A DNA stretch of 64,000 bases from Callorhinus ursinus (Eukaryota; Chordata; Mammalia; Carnivora; Otariidae): assembly GCF_003265705.1 (NCBI RefSeq), contig NW_020313285.1, positions 16,084,302-16,148,301 on the forward strand, written 5' to 3'. A program made the position numbers and the translations under genes. Positions 24,501-33,900 of the stretch are shown piece by piece (the first letter of the stretch is position 1; every line of letters begins with the position of its first letter). Under the pieces are notes generated by a model. It had not been told where the DNA came from. It did no database searches and was given only the letters and a program-made list of their open reading frames with translations.

Positions 24501-27500
24501 TGCGGGTTGCCGGAGACTGTTCTGTTCCATAGTTCTCATTCTGGGGTCCCCACAGGAAAAGCAGAAGCTAATTAGGATATATTCTTCTCACAATGTTAAA
24601 AGTGTAAGAGGACAAGTCCAACCATTTAGGCATATTTCAAAGATCCTCTTCTGTTTCATTCACTGGTATCCTATTGCCCAAAGCAAGTCACATTTCCATT
24701 GCTTTTCCAGAGCCAAAGAGGGAGAGAGTACACCCCACCCACTACGAGGATATGGTAAGGGTGTGGATATATAATATTACCACAGGGGAATGAGTATTTG
24801 GGACCAACATTTCAAAATATCATAGATCCTTCCTATTAACAGTGCCTAGTATCCTCCAATCCATAGTTCCTCTGTTTCAGAACATCCCAAAGAATAAATC
24901 TCCAGGTTCTGTTAGAGTAAGAAAGTAATCACCACATCTTTCACATTTCAGATATACCTTTTTACAAGTATTGGTGCAGCCAAATTGTGAGGTTCTCTGG
25001 GATACTATAGATCAAACTGGCTTATTTCTGGGGCATTCCCCTAGTATCTTCATCCTTTTCTTATCTGGTAGCTTTTAATGCATAGTCCTATGATCGAGCA
25101 TGGAATACAGTAGTGGGCAGGGGAAGGAGGTTTTGGTGAGGAAGACAAGCACACCTCAAAAGGAATATTATTCATTGGAGGATTTGTGGACAAAGGAACA
25201 ATTTCTATATGGGTCAGCTAAAGGTTGAGATTATTTTCTCACCTAAATAATCTGATCCTCTGAAGAGTTCAGGTGATGGGAAACTACTTAAACTCTCTTC
25301 AAAACTCTTGTATTCTGTGTAAGAGTCTGTGAATGAATAGCTCAGAAGAGAACTAGAAATACCATGCTGCACACTTAGTCCTATAAAATAAACAAACAAA
25401 AAGAGTAAAATGTTTCAACAGTAAACAGACTCAAAATCCTAGGAATTCCTATTTGTAGAAACATACATGCAGTTGTATACAGAGAATGTAAAATTACTTA
25501 TACAAACAACTGAAAAGGCATACTATTGTACACCACTTTAACTTCAACCTTAGAAAATATTCTGGTTTTGATGTAGAGAAAGTATTATAATCTTTTTCCA
25601 TTGCTCTACCAAGTTTCATAATTTATTTCTTCCCTTCCTTTGGTTCAGTTGTGATTTTTGACCCCAAAATGCAAGTTTTACATATAAGTAACCCATAATT
25701 GTAAACTAACTAGCTGAGAAGAAAAAGTAATTCTAGTTATTCCATTTAAAAAACAGTGAGTTTAAACATAGACAAATAGATCAAAGGAATTCAACAGAAA
25801 GCCCAGAAATGACTCATACTTATATGAGCAACTGATTTTTTTACCAAGATGCAAAGGCAATTCTGTGGAGAAAGGACACTGTTTTAAACAAATTACCTTG
25901 AAGCAACTGTGTATCTATATGCAAAAGCAAAACAAAACAAAAAACCTGCATTCATACTTTCCATCATATAAAAAATTAATTCTCAATGGGTCATTGACAT
26001 AAATGTAAATCGTAAAACTACAAAGGGTCTAGAAAAAAAAAACGAGGAGAAAATCATCATTACACTGAGGTAGGCAAAGATTTCTTATAACACTAAGATT
26101 AACAATAATAATAGCAATGATCATTAAACTTCATCAAATTTGGGGCACCTGGGTGACTCAGTCCATTTAAGTGCTCAGGTCATGATCCCAGGGTCCTGGG
26201 ATTGAGCTCCCTGCTTAGCAGGGAGCCTTGCTTCTCCCTCTCCCTCTGCCTGCCTCTCTGCCTACTTGTGCTCTCTCTCTATCTCTCTGTTTATTTGACA
26301 GAGAGAGACACAGCAAGAGAGGGAACACAAGCAGGGGGAGTGGGAGAAAGAGAAGCAGGCTTCCCACTGAGCAGGGAGCCCGATGTGGGGCTCGATCTCA
26401 GGACCCTGGGATCATGACCTGAGCTGAAGGCAGATGCTTAACGACTGAGCCACCCAGGCACCCCAATAAATAAAATCTTAAAAAAAAACAAAAACTTCAT
26501 CAAATTTAAAACTTCCCTTTGAAAGAGACTGTTAAGATGAAAAGACAAGCCACAGATTAAGAGAAAACATTTGCAAATGGATTGGAATCCAGAATATAAA
26601 TAATTCTGAAAACTCAATAAGAAGAAAACAAACCTTTCAATAAGGGGCAAAATATTTGAACAGAGAATCTCCCAAACTAAGAGGTTTTAAAGTTATCCCT
26701 GTGAGAGTGAACTACAATGAAGAACTTTCATATAAATGATAGAGATAGAAATTAATACCAAAACTTAAGAAACAGGTTTAGTAAGAAAAGGGAAAACATA
26801 GTCTTCTCTAGTCAGCATTTATTTAAACACTTTCAACTGAAAAAAATAGATGTTAACAATAAATAAAAACTGGGCGGGAGGGGTAAGGGATAAAAGGAGA
26901 GCATGACTCTGATAAACTTACTTTTCCTGCTGGGGTGCTGACTTTATAGCCCATCTCTCGTCATCCATTACCTACCTGAGACAACTAACTCTTAGTCCTT
27001 CCTACTTTGACCTCACCACATCTTTCTCTTCCACTCCAACGCCATCCTTAAAGTTGACAATTATTTCCTATCTGTCCCCCTCTTCCAACCACCACTCAAC
27101 ACTTAAATTGATTGACCCAATCTAACCTCCTCTTCACCACATCAGATGTCATGGGTAAGTTAACCCTCTGAGCATCTTTTGTTTCTCCTACTCCAAGTGC
27201 CCTAGAGTGTCTTGTCCCTGTCCTCACTACTTTTTAGTCTTCTTACTCTGTCTTCATCCTCCCCCCGCCCACATGTTGTTACATCTCTCTTGCTTTCCAG
27301 CTTTCAAAATGTCATGAACACCACACACAGTAGAGCCATCCCTTCCACCAAACCCCAGAACTCAAGCCAGGCTCAGAAATTAGGAAAACCCCACATTCAC
27401 CATGTGCGTAGTTGGGTAGAGAAAAGAATAAATAAATATTCATGATTATAGCAGTGGAATGATGTTCCTGGAGTCACAAGTTAGAAATGTAAATGCATTT

Positions 27501-27949
27501 AAAGTCATATTTATATCAGGGGCACCTGGGTGGCTCAGTCATTAAGCGTCTGCTCAAGTCATGATACCAGGGTCCTGGGATCGAGCCCCACATCGGGCTC
27601 CCTGCTCAGTGGGAAGCCTGCTTCTCCCTCTCCCAATACCCTGCTTATGTTCCCTCTCTCGCTGTCTCGCTCTGTCAAATAAATAAATAAAAGCTTTAAA
27701 AGTCATGGGGCGCCTGGGTGGCTCAGTCGTTAAGCGTCTGCCTTCGGCTCCGGTCATGACCCTAGGGTCCTGGGATCGAGCCCCACATCGGGCTCCCTGC
27801 TCGGCGGGAAGCCTGCTTCTCCCTCTCCCACTCCCCCTGCTTGTGTTCCCTCTCTCGCTGTTTCTCTCTCTGTCAAATAAATAAATAAAATTTTTTTAAA
27901 AAATCCTTTAAAAGTCATATTTATATCAAATTTTACCATTATATATATG

Positions 27950-27983
<34 letters not shown>

Positions 27984-30900
27984 GTCAAACTGTTCTATAA
28001 GGCTTGTAACCAAACAGCAATCTCTTGTCTCATACCACCCCATAATTCCCTAATCTCCAGAGACTACTTTCAACTTTACTAGCTGTTTCTTCTAATACCG
28101 CCTTTATATTTCTAAATTAAAATGTATTCAACAATTCTATTATGACTGCTCAAATATATTTATACCCAAGCCATATACTAATGTTTTATTTCTGACTTCA
28201 TGTTTTTATTTTTTAAGAATGCTTTTTGTTCTCTAGCTGCTCCTTTTCATAGTAGCCCATACTTTTATCATGGATACATATTTTCATTATCTTCAGGATT
28301 ATTATCCACCACGTTCTAGCTTCTGGAATTGCTCTTGAGAAACTCAATGCCATTCATATTCTTCACTGCTTATTTGCAATCAACAATTATTTTTCCTGGA
28401 AGACTAAAGGATTTCTCTCTTCATCCTGAGGATCTTTAAGTTACACTGTGTTGTACCTTGGTATGGGTCTTTTTTCATTCATTGTGATGGGAAATTGGTG
28501 GGCTCTTTCATTATATATATTCATGACCATTCTTAATTCTAGAAAAATTTCTAGCTTTATGTGTTTAATAATTTCCTTTCTGTTTACTCTATAATGCCTG
28601 GGTCTACTATTTTTCAGATGTTAGAATGTCTGAACTCAACTTCTCATTATTTTTCTTTTTAAAATAGCTTTATTGCAATACAACTCATATTCCATAAATC
28701 ACCTTTTAAAGTATACAATTTAGTGATTTTTAATATACTCACAATTGTGTCACCACTGCTACTATCTTTATCTTTTATCTTCTGATGTTTGTTCAACTTT
28801 TAGAATATTTTCTTAAATTCATCATCTAACCTTTCACAGAATGTTTTATTTCTGACTTCGTGTTTTTATTTTTTAAGAATGCTTTTTGTTCTCTAGCTGC
28901 TCCTTTTCATAGTAGCCCATACTTTTATCAGGGATACATATTTTCATTATCTTCAGGATTATTATTTCATTATCCTGAGAATAATGAAAACATGGTTTTT
29001 AAATTTTTTTTCGTTGCACTGTCTGTGTCCTTCAAGCTTCTTTTCATGTGGTACCATTTATTTTAAATGCTTTCATTAAATGCCTTGTAACTCTTGAATG
29101 TTCAAAAATGAGGCACTAAAACGTTAATTGGAAACTCTAGATTCATGAGTGGGGTTTAGGAAGTAGTGGGATTCACAGAAGGGTATTTAAGATAGGGACC
29201 AGGTCATTACTGCCAGAATATAGGTCTCCTTCTGGTCAGAGAAGATTCCAAAAGCAAAATCCTCTAGTCTCCTAGTTGGGAAGTATTTTCCTGAGTGGCA
29301 TAAGGTGGGATAATGGGCCTAAAAGTTATACCACTAAGTATACAAACTTTGGTTAATTCCCTTCCCTCCTCCCTGCACCCCTACTCATTTTTAATACAGC
29401 ATCCCTGAGTCCAGATCCTCTGCTTCAATGTATCTGGACTGTCAAGGTAGGAAAAAGAGTAGTTGCCTGACCACACAGTGCTGGGGAAGGGATCAAAGCA
29501 TCTAACCACTACTTTTAAAGATTTCCAAAAATATTATTCTCAACACTATCTGTACACATTTCTCCAGGAATATATGATGCCTCTAATTCCTGAAACTATA
29601 GCCTGAATCAGTTTGGTTTCTTCGTTTGTCCTTACTCTAGGCATCTAGTCTGTTATTTTTTCCTTCTCTCTTGGGAAAGGGAGAAGTAAATGTCTATGTT
29701 CAATCTTCCACACTAAATATAAAGTCCTGAATTAATTTTCATCATGTTGCAAAATTACTACATTCCAAGATAGAATTAAAATGGTTACTTATATATTAAA
29801 TAGAAATCTGTAGGCTGTTCAAAACCTAACCATTTACATATTAATATGGGAAAAAGTATTCCAGGTTTCAAATATCAATCAACAAATGATGTCTTAGAAT
29901 ACAACCAGTTTGCAAATTAGAGACAGTCTATTCTCTATTTCCTTCTATCTTTTACACATCAACTTGATAAATCTAGTAACCAAGGACATATATTGTGTAT
30001 TTAAACTACAATTTAAGAAAATAATAATTATGGTTAGTTTATTTTCTCTAATAAGAGTATAAAACTCACTCAAAAGTATTTGAAATTATATTATGTCCCA
30101 AACATGGGATAGGAACATAAAAGGTAGGGCTTATTCTCAATGGCTTTAGAGCCAAGAGTAACAAAAGCAATAATACTGCTGTTTTGAGTCCTAACAGAAG
30201 TATACAAAGAGTACCACAGAATTCCCAGGAAAGAACAACTCACATAGAAAGAGAGAAGAGGGGTCAAGAGAGCTCCCAGTAGGGACAGCACCTGATTTTT
30301 TTTTTTCTTGAAGAACAAGTACAAGTTAAACAGGTAAAGAGGGGAGAAGGAAGGAAATGCATTTGTTGAGCACCTCCCAAGTTCTTTTGTACTATATTCT
30401 GGGAAATATTTCTCTATTCTATTTTCTAGCCAGCTAATTTGATTTTGAGCGGAATTCATTTCAATATTTGGATCATTTTCTGAGTTTTTAAATTTGATGA
30501 TATGTTTAGTTTCTAGGGACTATAGTTTTTATTAAAACAGATTGTTATATTATGGATCCAGTGGACTCTTGTCTTTTTTTTTTAATATTTTATTTATTTA
30601 TTTGAGGGAGAGAGAGCACGAGCAGGGGGACAGGCAGAGGGAGAAGCAGACTCCCCACTGAGCAGGGAGCCCGATGCAGAGCTTGATCCCGGGATGCTGG
30701 GATCATGACCTGAGCTGAAGGCAGACGCTTAATGACTGAGCCACCCAGACGCGCCGGGGGTTTTTTTTTTTTTTTTTTTAATGTTCTATTTATTTATTTG
30801 ACAGACAGAGAGAGAGAGAGAGAGAGAGAGTGCACAAGCAGGGGGGGAGCAGCAGGCAAAGGGAGAAGCAGGCTCACTGCTGAGCAGGAAGCCCGGTATA

Positions 30901-33900
30901 GGGCTCTGTCCCAGGACCCTGGGATCTTGAGCTGAGCTGAAGGCAGACGCTTAACCAACTGAGCCACCCAGGCACCCCGGCCTCTTGTCTTTAAAGAGAT
31001 ATTTAAAGTTTTTGCTATTTCTCAGGTGTTAGTTATCCTATTTGCTCGATTTGTTGCCTCTCTTCCATGCCACTGGTTTTTTTTTAAATTTTTTATTGTT
31101 ATGTTAATCACCATACATTACATCATTAGTTTTTGATGTAGTGTTCCATGATTCATTGTTTGTGCATAACACCCAGTGCTCCACGCAGAACATGCCCTCT
31201 TTAATACCCATCACCAGGCTAACCCATCCCCCCAACCCCCTCCCCTCTAGAAACCTCAGTTTGTTTTTCAGAGTCCATCGTCTCTCATGGTTCGTCTCCC
31301 CCTCCGACTTACTCCCCTTCATTCTCCCCCTCCTGCTATCTTCTTCTCATGCCACTGGTTTTATTCAAAGGTTTTGCTGCTCCTGGCTGTCTGTTCATAT
31401 CTCTACTTGAGAATCTTTGCTTGTATAGCAGTGCATATAAATTCTGAAACAGCAGCCTACTTCTGGAGGCTTTTATGAGTGTTGAGACATTCTGAGAATC
31501 TGTGTTCTGCACAGTGATGTCCTCCTGTATTTTCTGGGTATTATAGGTTACATGGAGCACCGTCCTAATTGTCTGGCTAGTGTCCACACCACAAGCCTCC
31601 ATTATCAGAAATCCCACTTCAGGGGCGCCTGGGTGGCTCAGTCAGTTAAGTGTCTGCCTTCAACTCAGCTCATGATCCCAGAGTCCTGGGACAGAGCTCT
31701 ATACGGGGCTCCCTGCTCAGCAGGGATTCTGCTTCTGTCCCTCTTCCTGCTCCTTCTCTCTCATGTGCACATGCTCACTCTCTCTCTCAAATAAATAAAT
31801 AAATAAATAATCTTAAAAAAAAAAAAAAAAAGGAAAGAAATCCCACTTCAGAGAGTCATACTACGTCTTTATCCCGGGTTAACAAGCATAAGCATAATCT
31901 ATCTCTTTCACCTTTTTCTCCCTCTGCTATCCTTGTGGCAATCTGGAGTTACTTCAGACTCTCTTCTGCTTCTCACTCCAGGCCCAAAATTGACACTTAG
32001 GAGCCAAACCCTTAGTTCACTTTGCTTAGTAGTTCCCAGGGCTTATCCTGGCAGCCAGCATTGTAAGGCCAATGTTTCCAATGTAAGAAAGGGACGAGGA
32101 GGAGGAACCAGGCCACATAGTTACAGAATGTAGTGTTTAATCCATCACCTTGATAATTCCTTTGGAGTCCTTTCTATTACAATTTTTTTTTTTGCATTAA
32201 TTGACCAACTGTTTCAAATGTTTCTAGAGCTATTCTTACCTCAGCAGTGGTTGTTCTCTGCTCTTCAGATATTCAGCAGTCTGATCTCATCTGCTTTTAA
32301 GAATTCCTCAGTACTTCTGGTATGCTAATGGCATCCTTTCTTATTTTTAAAAATAACTTTGATTATACCAATATGTAGACAGCTCATAAATTTCTATCAG
32401 CAGCGCTCCATATCCAACTGCCTATTTGGCATTCTACTTAATCATTTTTAAAGTACCCATAACTTAATGTATTAAAAACATAATTTATGATCTTTCCCTC
32501 AAACAAGATTTTTTTTTCAGCAAATGGCACCCTATATCCAGTTATGCAAGCCAGAAACAGATGTCATCTTTGATACCTCCATCTCCCTCGTTCTTCACTT
32601 GCCAAACTGTCAGTTTCACTTCCTAAAATTGTCATGAATTATGCCCACTTCTTTCCATTTCCAATGTCATCTTTTAGTACAAAGTGCCATCATTTCCCCC
32701 TAACCTACTGTAATAACCTCCCACCTGGTCTACTTGCATCCATTCATGCTTATTTCCATACCACAGCCAAGGTGATCATATATTTTCCTAAGGAAGACTT
32801 CAGTGGCTTCTTGCTGCTCCAAATATAACACCAAAATCTTTGACATAGCCTACAAGGTTATGCAAGGCCTCTCTCTGTTCAACCTTGTCTTATTATTGCA
32901 TTTCCCCCTCCTCTCTGTACTACAGCCACACTGGCTTTCTTTCAGTTCACTGAACTCAGGAGGCTTAGTGCCATATTAGGGTCTTTGCACATGCTGTTCT
33001 CTCTGCCTGGATGGCTCTTAACTCATCTCCTTGCATAGTTAATTTCTCCTTTTCTTCCTATCTCAATTCAATTGCTATTCCCTCATGGAAGCCTTCCCTA
33101 AACTCTCTAATTAAACTCAGTTATGCTCAAGTCAATCTCTTTTGTAGTATTTATCTCAATTTTAATTTACTGGTGTGTGCTTGAAGGCTTTGAGGATGAC
33201 GTCCATTGTACAGGCAGAAGGATTCACCTTGGACTAGGAGAAAGACACCTCTTCCACTGAGATGGGAAGATGAGGCAAAAATACAAATGGATGCTTATAT
33301 TTGTAAGAAACAAAGCTGAGGAGTTCACATCTGACAATCTTACCTGACACTAGCTCACTATTGGATGAACTACAGTCAACCTGGAGGTCATCAGTCACTG
33401 ACTCCTAAGGGAAATAAGAATTAAAGATATAGCACAAATTATGAGACTGAACATTTTCATATTATAATTTACATCACATTCATTTGGTTATTTTGAAAAT
33501 AAAAACTAATATCAACTTTTGTGTATCAGTTTCATATGTAATAGATTCTTTCAACCTACTAATCACAGATGTAATCTGGTATTTAATATTAAATCTAAAA
33601 ATAAATATTAAAATATAATAACGTGGACGTATTTAGAGTCAGCAATGTACTAGTCAACTAACTACTGTGGGATAAACCAGCAACTAGAAGTTAAAGGTGA
33701 ATATTTTTCTGATCCCCTAGGTAGGAAGGGCTCTTCTTTCTCTAAATATGAAAGCAATATAAATGAAAAGACTGATGAATCTAAAATATCAGAAATATGA
33801 CTAAAGGCAAACAAAAAAATATAAAAATATTTGTTACATGTGTGTATAAAAGTGTAACTATCTTCAATATATAATGAATAAGCATTTCACAAAAAAAGAA

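Larger units (their letters stand above)
25760..26820 (+). mobile_element. Old L1M ORF2 fragment split by SINEs
   Basis: Landmarks are ATGCAAAGGCAATTCTGTGG, AGGTAGGCAAAGATTTCTTA and, after the SINEs, ACTGTTAAGATGAAAAGACAA and GAAAACTCAATAAGAAGAAAAC. These are diverged ORF2 sequence in the sense direction. Confidence 0.75.

Noticed and set aside
24400..24774. 124-codon plus-strand open frame
   Set aside because: It lies in an old interspersed repeat and contains no recognised domain.
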